Below, one piece after another: positions 35,023 to 43,111 of a stretch of DNA of 64,000 nucleotides. The notes under the pieces were generated by a model, which searched no databases, had not been told where the DNA came from, and worked only from the letters and a program-made list of their open reading frames with translations. The stretch comes from Clostridiaceae bacterium. Its GTDB lineage: Bacteria > Bacillota > Clostridia > Oscillospirales > QAMX01. The translations under genes and the position numbers were made by a program. The stretch lies in contig JAHAYX010000017.1 of the NCBI GenBank assembly GCA_018384365.1, forward strand, positions 1-64,000. The letters run 5' to 3'. How positions within the stretch are numbered: position 1 is the first letter of the stretch; each line of letters opens with the position of its first letter.

Positions 35023-36621
35023 ATGCCCAAGAAAGCCAAAGTAGTGGTTCATCCCGCCTATGAAATCGGTGAAATTGATCCCCGGCTGTATTCCGCATTC
35101 CTGGAGCCGATCGGCAACATGGTCAACGGCAGCATGTATAATCCCAAGCATCCGACAGCGGACGAAAAAGGCCTGCGTCACGACTTCATCGACGCCCTGA
35201 AAGCGACCGATCTGCCGGCAGTCCGTCTGCCCGGCGGCAACTTTGTTTCCGGCTGGCAGTGGAAGGACTCCATTGGTCCGAAGGACAAGCGCAAGGCTCA
35301 TCTGGATCTCGCCTGGCATCAGTACATTGACAATCAGGTCGGCCATGACGAATATCTGCAGTGGGCAGAGCTGATCGGCAAGGAAGCGCTTTATACCATC
35401 AATCTCGGCACCGGCGGCATTCAGGACGCCGTGGACATCGTGGAATACACGAACCATAAGGATGGCACCTACTGGTCCGATCTGCGCGCAGAGTACGGCC
35501 ACAAGGATCCTTATAACGTCAAAACCTGGTACATCGGCAACGAGCCGGACGGTTACTGGCAGATCGGTTCCTGGGAAAAGGATCCGGCAGGCTACGGTAA
35601 CCTGACAAACGAGGTTTCCAAGCTCATGAAGTGGACCGATCCGCGCATTGAAACCATTGCGGCGGTTTCCTGCTCGCCGAATATGCTGCACTATCCGGAT
35701 TGGGATCTGGAAGTGATGAAGCAGTGCTATCACACCGTCGATTACATTTCCATGCACCATTATCAGTCGGTGCTGCAGGGCGATCTGCCGACCTTCCTCG
35801 GCGTTTCCCGCTATTTTGAAGATTACATCAACACTGAAATTGCCATGTGTGACTATGTTGCGGCCAAGCTGAAATCTCCGAAGAAGATGATGCTTTCCTT
35901 CGACGAATACGGCACCATGATGCGTCCCGCCGGAAAGCTGCACTATGGCCGCGGCGAGTATCTGCATTATATGACTCACTATGTCTTTGACCCGACCCGC
36001 GAGCACGTCCGCCACGATCCCGACAAGATGGGCGCACGTCCGCCGCGCGGCAGCGATATGCTGGATGCGCTGTCCAATGCCTCCACGCTGATGGCCTTCC
36101 TCCGTCATGCCGACCGCGTGAAGATCGGCTGCATGACCGGTGGTCTCGGCGTTCTGGCCTCCACCGACCGCGATCATGTCTGGGCAACCGCCTCCGCTTA
36201 TCCGTACACCCAGCTCATGCGCTATGGCCGCGGCACTTCCCTGCGCACCAGCGTGGACTGCGATACCTACGACATTCCGAGCTACATCGTGGATGACACA
36301 AACGAGTATTATGAGCAGGAGGGCGTCGATTTCATCGATACCGCCGCTGCATACGACAAAGCCTCCGGCGAAGTCAACGTTTTCGTCATCAACCGCAACT
36401 GGGAAGCTTCCAACGATGTCGAGCTGGATCTCTCCGGCTTTGAGGGACTCTCCTTCCTCGAGCACATCGAGATGTACACCGACGATCTGACCAAGGCCAA
36501 CACCTGGGAGACCCCGGATGCCATTCACCCGGTTGTGAATGCAGACGCAAAATTCGAGGGCGGCAAGCTTTCCGCCAATGTAAAGCCCATGTCCTGGAAC
36601 ATTTTCCGCTTCCAGAAATAA
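35023..36621 (+). CDS. alpha-L-arabinofuranosidase, GH51 (short form)
   Basis: A 532-residue arabinofuranosidase with the catalytic barrel and a C-terminal beta domain. The acid/base is Glu174 in YIGNEPDG, the nucleophile is Glu295 in LSFDEYG, and VRLPGGNFVSGWQWKDSIG near 67-85 is the GH51 substrate-loop signature. There is no signal peptide, so it is intracellular. It differs clearly from the long GH51 at 28635-31100, suggesting different linkage preference (for example singly versus doubly substituted xylose). GGAGGTGG precedes the ATG. Confidence 0.94.
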   Translation: MPKKAKVVVHPAYEIGEIDPRLYSAFLEPIGNMVNGSMYNPKHPTADEKGLRHDFIDALKATDLPAVRLPGGNFVSGWQWKDSIGPKDKRKAHLDLAWHQYIDNQVGHDEYLQWAELIGKEALYTINLGTGGIQDAVDIVEYTNHKDGTYWSDLRAEYGHKDPYNVKTWYIGNEPDGYWQIGSWEKDPAGYGNLTNEVSKLMKWTDPRIETIAAVSCSPNMLHYPDWDLEVMKQCYHTVDYISMHHYQSVLQGDLPTFLGVSRYFEDYINTEIAMCDYVAAKLKSPKKMMLSFDEYGTMMRPAGKLHYGRGEYLHYMTHYVFDPTREHVRHDPDKMGARPPRGSDMLDALSNASTLMAFLRHADRVKIGCMTGGLGVLASTDRDHVWATASAYPYTQLMRYGRGTSLRTSVDCDTYDIPSYIVDDTNEYYEQEGVDFIDTAAAYDKASGEVNVFVINRNWEASNDVELDLSGFEGLSFLEHIEMYTDDLTKANTWETPDAIHPVVNADAKFEGGKLSANVKPMSWNIFRFQK

Positions 36622-36650
36622 AGACGCCGCGCAAACACCCTGCAAGGCAA

Positions 36651-36688
36651 AAAAGTGTCCCGGAAACTTTCGTTTCCGGGACACTTTT
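36651..36688. terminator. bidirectional terminator between GH51 and thiT
   Basis: A 16-bp stem AAAAGTGTCCCGGAAA / TTTCCGGGACACTTTT with a CTTTCG loop. Confidence 0.9.
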
Positions 36689-36706
36689 GATTTTCTTTTT
36701 GATTTG

Positions 36707-37288
36707 TTACGCTTTTTTCAGGTCTTCGCCGCGGAAATAGCGGCCCAGCGGCTTATACAGGATCACAGCCGCAATGGTAGTGATGATGATTTCCGGTACC
36801 ATGTAGGAAGCGTTGTACGCAATGGACCAGATCGGTGCAGCCCAACCAAGCTCATTCGGGAACATGGCTTCCCAGATGATCCAGCCGGAGATGAAGTGGC
36901 AAGCCAGACGGCCCAGCAGCACAACAACCGTACCGACAGCGATGGAAGCATAGCGGTTTTTGATCACGCCGTTGAAGCAGTCGGCGAAGCCGATCACGCC
37001 AAAAGCAATGATGTAGTCAAACAGGATGATGCCGATGGCCTGCCAGACGTTCTGCGCATACTGCACATTGGAGAAACCGAGAATCATCTGGATAACGGCA
37101 TAAACGAGCGAAGAAAACACGCCCCACTTGGTGCCGTAACGGTGGGACAGGATCACGAGAGGCAGCATGCTGCAGATCGTGATGCCGCCGCCGTATACCC
37201 ACGGGCCGGAGAACGTGAACAGGCTCAGCACGGTGCCGAGCGCGATCATAATAGCGCTTTCAACCAGGCGCTTCGTATTGAAGGACAT
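36707..37288 (-). CDS. thiT: thiamine ECF transporter substrate-binding subunit ThiT
   Basis: A 193-residue integral membrane S component with about six helices. It binds thiamine and works with the shared EcfA/A'/T energy module, which is not in this window. Thiamine-pocket motifs of ThiT are visible: YGGGITICSMLPL near residue 32, HFISGWIIWE near 135, and AYNASYMVPE near 160. ATG 37288 has a GAGGAGGG ribosome binding site located just after a leader terminator. The longer frame to 37387 runs into the riboswitch and is not coding. Expression should fall when thiamine pyrophosphate is abundant. Confidence 0.92.
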   Translation of the reverse strand: MSFNTKRLVESAIMIALGTVLSLFTFSGPWVYGGGITICSMLPLVILSHRYGTKWGVFSSLVYAVIQMILGFSNVQYAQNVWQAIGIILFDYIIAFGVIGFADCFNGVIKNRYASIAVGTVVVLLGRLACHFISGWIIWEAMFPNELGWAAPIWSIAYNASYMVPEIIITTIAAVILYKPLGRYFRGEDLKKA

Positions 37289-37303
37289 AAAAGAACCCTC
37301 CTC

Positions 37304-37339
37304 AAAAAAAGTACCGCACTCTGAAATACCAGTGCGGTA
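37304..37339 (-). terminator. riboswitch expression-platform terminator before thiT
   Basis: Stem TACCGCACT/AGTGCGGTA (minus-strand order), then TTTTTTT at 37304-37310, between the TPP aptamer and the thiT ribosome binding site. Confidence 0.85.
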
Positions 37340-37388
37340 AGTGTTTCTTTGAGAAGAGCTTTTCAAAAGCCCGGTTAACGTCATCAAA

Positions 37389-37480
37389 ACAATCTCCCTA
37401 CGTTGGCATTACCCAAATCAGGTGTTAAGGGACAGGAAAAATTTTCGCATCTCAGCCGACATTCCGGCGCCCCCGATTAT
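37389..37480 (-). promoter_or_regulatory. TPP (THI element) riboswitch
   Basis: The minus strand carries the conserved thi-box blocks in order: GGGGGCGCC, GGCTGAGATG, CCCTTAACACCTGAT, GGGTAATGCCAACGTAGGGA. AATC and GATT close helix P1 (37475-37478 with 37390-37393). The aptamer is followed by an intrinsic terminator, so ligand binding should attenuate thiT transcription. Confidence 0.95.
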
Positions 37481-37501
37481 TCAGTTTACGGTCCATCGTG
37501 T

Positions 37502-37530
37502 ATTATAGCACCGGCTTTTTCGGCTGTCAA
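37502..37530 (-). promoter_or_regulatory. promoter of the thiT riboswitch transcript
   Basis: A perfect consensus on the minus strand: TTGACA (37525-37530), 17 bp, TATAAT (37502-37507). Confidence 0.9.
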
Positions 37531-37552
37531 GCGCTCGCCATAGAGTATTCCA

Positions 37553-37597
37553 TTTTCCTATTCTAAAAATACCAATTTCCTATTCTAAAAATACCAA
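37553..37597. repeat. two tandem 22-bp repeats
   Basis: A 21-bp identical core (begins TTTCCTATTCT, ends AAATACCA) occurs at 37554-37574 and 37576-37596, period 22. Each copy holds a TATT-N5-AATA dyad. They lie upstream of the thiT promoter and downstream of the DUF3788 gene. Confidence 0.7.
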
Positions 37598-37655
37598 AGG
37601 AAAGACAGCCTCAACCGTATGCGCGTAAAAAAACGTGTTTCTCGGATCATCGTTT

Positions 37656-38075
37656 TTACAGACGTGCAGCAACCAGTTTAAGCGCATCGGTCAGACCCTC
37701 CTCCGAGACAATCCGATAGTGCAGCCAGCCGCCATCGCCGCAGGGGTACTTCTGATCACATGCCTCGCGTCCATACGCGGACAGGTCCGCATAAACCGAC
37801 TCAATCTGACTGTTTGACAGATGGATCATCAAGTTCACTGCATCCTTCTCTGCAAAAATATCACAGATGTGCTTCTTTTTTCGTTCGTGCTTGACGCCCC
37901 AGCCATACTTTTTCCCATATGGGAAGCGAATGCGGAGTTGTGTTTCGTACTCGTCCGAAAGTTGCCTGTTCAGCACCCGAAAAAAGAGTTCTGCCGTGCC
38001 GCAGTAGACGGCCATTTCGTCAAAACAGGGCTCTGCTGTGCGATTCAGCATGCGTTCGTACACAATACCCACCAT
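37656..38075 (-). CDS. DUF3788-like protein
   Basis: About 139 residues from the ATG at 38075. The core (FPYGKKYGWGVKHERKKKHICDIF then VNLMIHL and GGWLHYRIVSEEGLTDALKLV) resembles DUF3788 proteins, small cytoplasmic proteins of unknown function. The start is uncertain: the frame is open to 38156, the family usually begins near VYERML (GTG at 38063), and a GAGG sequence overlaps this region. No partner gene is evident; rluD lies upstream on the same strand. Confidence 0.6.
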   Translation of the reverse strand: MVGIVYERMLNRTAEPCFDEMAVYCGTAELFFRVLNRQLSDEYETQLRIRFPYGKKYGWGVKHERKKKHICDIFAEKDAVNLMIHLSNSQIESVYADLSAYGREACDQKYPCGDGGWLHYRIVSEEGLTDALKLVAARL

Positions 38076-38152
38076 CCTCAAAAATCGGTATATGGACCGG
38101 CCAAGCAGACGCGGCGCAGTGAAAACTATACCGTGCCTTAGCCACGTTCCGC

Positions 38153-39070
38153 TCACTTTGTCCTGTCAAGCCGTGTCAAAAGCGTTTTGAAATAGTCAGG
38201 CAATTCTGTCTGAAACGTCATCCTCTCGCCCGTACGGGGGTGGATGAAACTCAGTTCCCTTGCGTGGAGGCATTGGCCGTTCAGGCCAAAGGGGTCGCGC
38301 CGCGCGCCATAAACCGTATCGCCCGCTACGGGATGCCCGATTGACGCCATATGCACGCGGATCTGGTGCGTGCGGCCGGTTTCCAGCCGGCATTCCACCA
38401 GGCTGTACCCCGTAAAATGCTCCAGCACCCGGTAATGCGTCACGGCAGGCTTGCCGCCGCGCGACGTCACCGCCATACGTTTTCGTTCGCGTGGGTCCCG
38501 CCCGATAGGTGCGTTGACCGTCCCCGTTTCCGGCTTCGGCGTGCCCGTGACAACAGCGCAGTAAACGCGGTACATCGTGTGATCCGCCAGCTGCGCCGCC
38601 AGGCCCTGATGCGCTTCGTCGTTTTTCGCCGCAACAAGCAATCCGGAGGTGTCTCGGTCGATGCGGTGCACAATGCCGGGGCGCAGAACGCCGTTAATCC
38701 CGGAAAGGCTGTCTCCGCAGTGGTGCAGCAGCGCGTTGACGAGCGTGCCGTCGGCGTGGCCCGCGGCAGGATGCACCACCATACCCTGCGGCTTGTTGAT
38801 GACAATCAGGTCGTCATCCTCATATACAATGTCCAGCGGGATGTCCTGCGCTTCCGCCCGGTCAGGCTCCGGTTCCGGCAGTTCCACGGTAAAGCAGTCG
38901 CCGGGCAGGACCTTTGCATTTTTCGCAAGGGCCGCACCGCCGCGCGTGATGGCTCCCGCCGCGAGCAGCTTCTGCACGCCGCTGCGTGTTTGACCCTCCA
39001 GCAGTTCGGCTAAAACGGCATCCACGCGGCGTCCCGCGTCCTCCGGACGCGCAGCGCACTCAATCCGCAT
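38153..39070 (-). CDS. rluD: RluD-like 23S rRNA pseudouridine synthase (RluA family)
   Basis: A 305-residue pseudouridine synthase. An N-terminal S4 RNA-binding domain (about 15-75; RRVDAVLAELL, TRSGVQKLLAAGAI) is followed by the catalytic domain with HRIDRDTSGLL (catalytic Asp in the second D context) and the conserved KPQGMVVHPAAGH and LETGRTHQIRVHM motifs. In Firmicutes the neighbour of lspA is typically this enzyme (YlyB). Start ATG 39070 overlaps the lspA stop by 11 nt; the longer open frame is antisense shadow upstream. Exact rRNA target not provable here. Confidence 0.92.
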   Translation of the reverse strand: MRIECAARPEDAGRRVDAVLAELLEGQTRSGVQKLLAAGAITRGGAALAKNAKVLPGDCFTVELPEPEPDRAEAQDIPLDIVYEDDDLIVINKPQGMVVHPAAGHADGTLVNALLHHCGDSLSGINGVLRPGIVHRIDRDTSGLLVAAKNDEAHQGLAAQLADHTMYRVYCAVVTGTPKPETGTVNAPIGRDPRERKRMAVTSRGGKPAVTHYRVLEHFTGYSLVECRLETGRTHQIRVHMASIGHPVAGDTVYGARRDPFGLNGQCLHARELSFIHPRTGERMTFQTELPDYFKTLLTRLDRTK

Positions 39071-39581
39071 GGCTGTCTCCGTCCCCGTCGCCGGATTTCC
39101 GCTCTTTACGGTCCTGCAAAGCCGTTTGCAGCACAAAAAGGCCGAACAGCACGCCGCCGACCGTGATAAACACGTCCGCCACGTTGAAAATCGGGAAATT
39201 GATGAGACGGAAATCGAAAAGATCGACAACCCGTCCGCCGGCGCGGAAAGCACGGTCCAGGAAATTGCCGATCGCGCCGCCCAGCACAAAATAAACGCCG
39301 CAGCGTCCCAGTTTTGTATTCACCCAGCCTTTTTTCAGCACCACCAGGATCAGTGCCAGCGCCAGCACCGTCACCAGCAGCAGAATCACGCGGCGTCCGG
39401 CCAGCATACTCCACGCCGCGCCGTTATTGGTGGCAAAATTCAGGTAGAAAACGTTTGGAATCACTTCGATTTCGCCGCCGGGCAGCAAAAAGGACACCGC
39501 CCAGTATTTCGTCAGCTGATCCAGCAGGACAATCAAAACAACCGTCAGAAACGGCAGATATTTGCGGAAACGATTTTGCAT
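39060..39581 (-). CDS. lspA: lipoprotein signal peptidase LspA
   Basis: A 173-residue membrane aspartyl protease that removes signal peptides from prolipoproteins such as those encoded at 1059, 10338 and 32644. Four helices are visible. The catalytic aspartates are in GGAIGNFLDR (about 108-117) and NVADVFITVG (about 138-147), and LLDQLTKYW marks the N-terminal helix. It is coupled to rluD. AAGGAGA precedes the ATG. Confidence 0.95.
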   Translation of the reverse strand: MQNRFRKYLPFLTVVLIVLLDQLTKYWAVSFLLPGGEIEVIPNVFYLNFATNNGAAWSMLAGRRVILLLVTVLALALILVVLKKGWVNTKLGRCGVYFVLGGAIGNFLDRAFRAGGRVVDLFDFRLINFPIFNVADVFITVGGVLFGLFVLQTALQDRKERKSGDGDGDSHAD

Positions 39582-39643
39582 TTCAAATCTCCTTACCGGC
39601 GCAGATTTTACGGGATTTTTCCCTGTTTGGCCGGCCTGGTGTT

Positions 39644-39672
39644 ATTATATCGGAAATGCCGCCATAAGACAA
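39644..39672 (-). promoter_or_regulatory. promoter of lspA-rluD
   Basis: Minus strand TTGTCT (39667-39672), 17 bp, TATAAT (39644-39649). Confidence 0.75.
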
Positions 39673-39716
39673 GTATTTCCCAGTCGATGGATGGCAGCAA
39701 AATTTGAAATTTCCAC

Positions 39717-39745
39717 TTGACAAATGAAAATTCGTCTGCTATACT
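39717..39745 (+). promoter_or_regulatory. promoter of the tRNA-Thr/tRNA-Tyr unit
   Basis: TTGACA (39717-39722), 17 bp, TATACT (39740-39745), 27 bp before tRNA-Thr. Confidence 0.85.
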
Positions 39746-39771
39746 ATGTAAGCGCTGATTCGAGAGCCTGT

Positions 39772-39847
39772 GCTGGTGTAGCTCAGCTGGTAGAGCAGCT
39801 GATTTGTAATCAGCAGGTCGGGGGTTCGAATCCGTCCACCAGCTCCA
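39772..39847 (+). tRNA. tRNA-Thr (anticodon TGT), CCA encoded
   Basis: A cloverleaf can be drawn: acceptor GCTGGTG/CACCAGC, D arm GCTC..GAGC, anticodon stem GCTGA/TCAGC with loop TTTGTAA, and T arm with GGTTCGAATC. The discriminator T is followed by encoded CCA (39845-39847). Confidence 0.95.
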
Positions 39848-39856
39848 ATCGAATAT

Positions 39857-39941
39857 GGGAGGATTCCCGAGTGGCCAAAGGGGGCAGACTGTAAATCTGT
39901 TGCTACCAGCTTCGGTGGTTCGAATCCACCTCCTCCCACCA
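39857..39941 (+). tRNA. tRNA-Tyr (anticodon GTA), CCA encoded
   Basis: Acceptor GGGAGGA/TCCTCCC, anticodon stem CAGA/TCTG with the GTA anticodon in CTGTAAA, a long class II variable arm (TGCTACCAGCTTC region) and GGTTCGAATCC in the T arm. CCA at 39939-39941. Confidence 0.95.
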
Positions 39942-39942
39942 T

Positions 39943-39980
39943 GAGTCGTGATCAAAAAATGATCGCGACTCTTTTTTCTT
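39943..39980 (+). terminator. terminator after the tRNA pair
   Basis: Stem GAGTCGTGATCA / TGATCGCGACTC (one wobble), then TTTTTT. Confidence 0.9.
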
Positions 39981-40104
39981 GTTTTCCAGAGGTTGACGGG
40001 CTTTTCTGCTGTCCTTCCCAACTTATCATCTGCAAAAACATAGACAAAGATGAAAAGGCCGTTTGGTACGGATGGTCAGATCCATACATAGAAAACGACC
40101 TTTT

Positions 40105-40260
40105 TTATCTCAGCCGAGTTGCCGACTGTTTTTCTTCCTCATCCTCACAATTTTCCTCAAAGGCAAAAACCGCCTCCTCTGTCCTGCCAAACACTCCGGC
40201 TATATCCATGGCAGGTTTGCGTGAGGGATTGTATTTTCCATTTTCACTTACCTCAGATAA
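40105..40260 (-). pseudogene. remnant of an XRE-family regulator
   Basis: On the minus strand, ENGKYNPSRKPAMDIAGVFG followed by TEEAVFAFEEN matches the C-terminal half of small XRE regulators (ENGKYNPSLxLAFxIAxxFG type). The N-terminal helix-turn-helix cannot be found in any frame upstream, and key residues differ. This AT-richer 527-bp stretch (39939-40465) otherwise shows only the tRNA terminator and the GH39 promoter. Probably a decayed gene. Confidence 0.5.
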
Positions 40261-40407
40261 TGCAAAACCGCTGCAGTTTCTATCCTGTACGATGAATCGG
40301 CTTTTTTTATTTCCGTTTCCGCCGCGGCGGTCAGCAGTTTCGCCGCCGTTCCGGAAAACTTCCGGCTTTGAATACTTATGAATTTCATGGTAAAATCCGC
40401 GCCGGTA

Positions 40408-40416
40408 TGCTATACT
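40408..40416 (+). promoter_or_regulatory. extended -10 promoter of the GH39 gene
   Basis: TGCTATACT (TATACT 40411-40416), about 50 bp before the start codon; no clear -35. Confidence 0.5.
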
Positions 40417-40465
40417 GTGCTCAGGAACCCCACCTGTACATGACTCGATCGAAGGAGAGTGTCCC

Positions 40466-41944
40466 ATGCGGAATATCACAGCTGATCTTTACAATGAGCG
40501 CGGGCCGCACGACCGCTTTGCCACATTCTGCGTAGGCGCCGGACGCGCAAACGAAGCGCTGCGCCGGGATTTTACCGAGCATCTGAAAACCGCCGTCGAG
40601 CGCTGCGGTTTCCGGTATCTGCGTTTCCACGGCCTTTTTCATGACGACATGGCCGTTTACCGGGAAGATGAAAACGGACGGCCCATCTATAACTGGCAGT
40701 ATATCGACACGGTGTTTGACACCATGCTTTCTCTGGGCATCCGGCCTTTTGTCGAGCTGTCCTTCACGCCGCGCGAAATGGCATCCGGAGAGAAAACCAT
40801 CTTCTGGTGGCGTGGAAATGTCACGCCGCCCGCCGATCACGCCAAATGGGGCGCGCTGATTGCCGCCTTTGTGCAGCACTGTGTGGACCGCTACGGCCAC
40901 GATGAGGTGGTACGCTGGTTTTTCGAGGTCTGGAACGAGCCGGACTATCCGGCATTCTTTGAAGGGGATATCCACGACTATTTCAAAATGTATGACGCTG
41001 CGGCGCAGGCTGTCAAGTCCGTCAGTCCGGTGCTGCGTGTCGGCGGACCGGCCACCTCCTCGAACCGTTGGATTCCCGAAATGATTGCGCACTGCGTGGA
41101 AAACGAAATTCCGCTCGACTTTATCTCCACACATACCTACGGTGTGGAAGGTGCGCTGGATGAGTTCGGCCGCGATCTGCACCGTCTGATTGACGACCCG
41201 GACACCATCGTAAACGATGTCCGCCGGGCGCGCCGCCAGATCCTTGACAGTGCAATGCCGCATCTGCCGCTGTATTACACCGAATGGAGTGCTTCCTATT
41301 CCAGCCGCGACAACGTGCACGATTCGTATATCTCCGCGCCGTATATCCTGTACAATCTCAAGCGGATTGAGGGCAGCGTGGATGCCATGTCCTATTGGAC
41401 CTTTACGGACGTCTTTGAAGAAGGCGGCCCCGGCCCCACGCCGTTCCATGGCGGTTTCGGCATGATCAACCTGCAGGGCCTGAAAAAGCCCTCTTTCTAT
41501 GCCTTTGAGTTCTATCACGCGCTCGGATCCCGCGAGCTGGCCTGCGATGACCCGGACGCCTGGGTCTGTCATGACGGAGACGACGTCCAGCTGCTCTTCT
41601 GGGATTATCACAAGCCCGACCAGGGTGATGTCCCGAACGAGCTGTACTTCACGCGTGACCTGCCGCCGCAGTCCCGCGAGGAAGTTTCGCTTACGGTCGA
41701 GGGACTGACGCCCGGCGCCTATCTGCGCACGGTGCGCCGGGTCGGCTACGGCGAAGCGGACGTTTATGGTGCCTATCTGGAACTGGGATGTCCCGAAAAC
41801 CTCACGCGTGAGCAGACGGCGGCTTTGGCGCTGTGTTCGCGCTGTGCTCCGGTGAGCGACATTCTCACAATCGACGGCACTTTCTCGCAGGAGCTGACGC
41901 TGGCGGAAAACGAAGTCTGCCTTGTGGAGCTGAAAAAGCTGTGA
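40466..41944 (+). CDS. GH39 beta-xylosidase
   Basis: A 492-residue retaining glycosidase that removes xylose from xylo-oligosaccharides. The barrel shows the acid/base Glu158 in FEVWNEPDY and the nucleophile Glu273 in YYTEWSASYSSRD. RFHGLFHDDMAVY (about 53-65), SYWTFTDVFEE and FHGGFGMIN are typical GH39 segments. A C-terminal beta-sandwich follows. No signal peptide, so cytoplasmic. It complements the two arabinofuranosidases: arabinose removal exposes xylo-oligomers. Own promoter and terminator; GAAGGAGAG ribosome binding site. Confidence 0.93.
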   Translation: MRNITADLYNERGPHDRFATFCVGAGRANEALRRDFTEHLKTAVERCGFRYLRFHGLFHDDMAVYREDENGRPIYNWQYIDTVFDTMLSLGIRPFVELSFTPREMASGEKTIFWWRGNVTPPADHAKWGALIAAFVQHCVDRYGHDEVVRWFFEVWNEPDYPAFFEGDIHDYFKMYDAAAQAVKSVSPVLRVGGPATSSNRWIPEMIAHCVENEIPLDFISTHTYGVEGALDEFGRDLHRLIDDPDTIVNDVRRARRQILDSAMPHLPLYYTEWSASYSSRDNVHDSYISAPYILYNLKRIEGSVDAMSYWTFTDVFEEGGPGPTPFHGGFGMINLQGLKKPSFYAFEFYHALGSRELACDDPDAWVCHDGDDVQLLFWDYHKPDQGDVPNELYFTRDLPPQSREEVSLTVEGLTPGAYLRTVRRVGYGEADVYGAYLELGCPENLTREQTAALALCSRCAPVSDILTIDGTFSQELTLAENEVCLVELKKL

Positions 41945-41969
41945 TATGCAGCATTTTGTGAAAAAGAAA

Positions 41970-42008
41970 CGCGCAGTCGGGAAAAAATCCCCGGCTGCGC
42001 GCTTTTTT
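41970..42008. terminator. terminator between the GH39 gene and carA
   Basis: Stem CGCGCAG..CGGG / CCCGG..CTGCGCG around AAAAAAT, then TTTTTT on the plus strand. Confidence 0.8.
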
Positions 42009-42015
42009 ATGCCGT

Positions 42016-43074
42016 TTATTTGCTCATCATGTCAAGGAAACGATCAAACAGGAATGCCGTATCCTCCGGGCCCGGACGGGCCTCCGGATGGAACTGGACA
42101 GAGAACGCACGAAGCTCGGGATAATCAATACCCTCGCAGGTACCGTCGTTCACATTGGTAAAACGGAGAACGCCGCCCTGCGGCAGTGCATCCGGCAGCA
42201 CCGCGTAGCCGTGGTTCTGGCTTGTGATGTAGCACTTGCCCGTTTCCGTATCCCGCACGGGCTGGTTGCCGCCGCGGTGGCCGTATTTCAGCTTGCCGGT
42301 ACGTCCGCCCTGCGCCAGCGCCATCAGCTGGTGGCCCAGGCAGATGCCAAACACCGGCACGCGCCCCATCAGTTTCCGAAGTTCCGCAATTGCCGCACCG
42401 TTTTCTGCCGGATCGCCGGGGCCGTTTGACAGCATCACGCCGTCCGGTGCGTCGGCCAGAATGTCCGCCGCCGGCGTGTGGTACGGCACAGCCTTCACGG
42501 TGCAGCCGCGGGAGACGAGATCCTGTATAATGCCGCGTTTTGCGCCGTAATCCACCAGCGTGACGCGGAATTTCTCCCCGCCCTCCGCCGGATAGACGCG
42601 GCACGCGTCCGCGCTCACGCTTTCCACGGCATGCTCCACGCGGTAAGTGTGCAGGACATCCGTATTTTCCGGAACCTTCGCGCAGATCATGGCATTCATC
42701 ACGCCGCTTTCGCGGATGAGTTTCGTAATGTGCCGCGTATCAACGCCCGCAATGCCCACAACGCCCTGTTCCTTCAAAAACCGGTCAAGATCTTCTTCCG
42801 CGCGGAAATTCGACGGTGCGTCGCACCATTCGCGCATCACGCAACCACGCACGACACACGCGCCCTCGAAATCCGCCGGGATCATTCCATAATTGCCGAT
42901 GGTCGGAAACGTGAATAAGACGATTTGTCCGTAATAGCTCGGGTCGGTGAGCGTCTCGATATAGCCGCTCATGCCGGTATTGAACACCAGCTCGCCAACG
43001 GAATCCACCGGTGCGCCGAGCCTTGTGCCCTCGAACACGTCTCCATTTTCCAAAACAAGATAAGCTTTCTCCAT
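42016..43074 (-). CDS. carA: carbamoyl-phosphate synthase small subunit CarA
   Basis: A 352-residue glutaminase subunit that supplies ammonia to CarB for carbamoyl phosphate (pyrimidines, arginine). An N-terminal CPSase small-chain domain (FNTGMSGYIETLTDPSY) is followed by the class I glutamine amidotransferase with nucleophile Cys in FGICLGHQLMALA and the His-Glu pair in FSVQFHPEA. carB, normally adjacent, is not in the window: GH39 converges downstream. It lies 37 nt after the Amt-PII gene on the same strand, so it may be read from the nitrogen transcript. Confidence 0.95.
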   Translation of the reverse strand: MEKAYLVLENGDVFEGTRLGAPVDSVGELVFNTGMSGYIETLTDPSYYGQIVLFTFPTIGNYGMIPADFEGACVVRGCVMREWCDAPSNFRAEEDLDRFLKEQGVVGIAGVDTRHITKLIRESGVMNAMICAKVPENTDVLHTYRVEHAVESVSADACRVYPAEGGEKFRVTLVDYGAKRGIIQDLVSRGCTVKAVPYHTPAADILADAPDGVMLSNGPGDPAENGAAIAELRKLMGRVPVFGICLGHQLMALAQGGRTGKLKYGHRGGNQPVRDTETGKCYITSQNHGYAVLPDALPQGGVLRFTNVNDGTCEGIDYPELRAFSVQFHPEARPGPEDTAFLFDRFLDMMSK

Positions 43075-43111
43075 AGATACCCCTTCGTGTAGGAAATACC
43101 GTCAGGTGCGA

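Noticed and set aside
37553-37597. Tandem repeats considered as a CRISPR array
   Set aside because: Only two copies, directly adjacent with no spacers, and no cas genes anywhere in the window.
39941-40381. 146-codon plus-strand frame after the tRNAs
   Set aside because: Begins in the tRNA-Tyr terminator hairpin, has no ribosome binding site, and the opposite strand carries recognisable XRE remnants.
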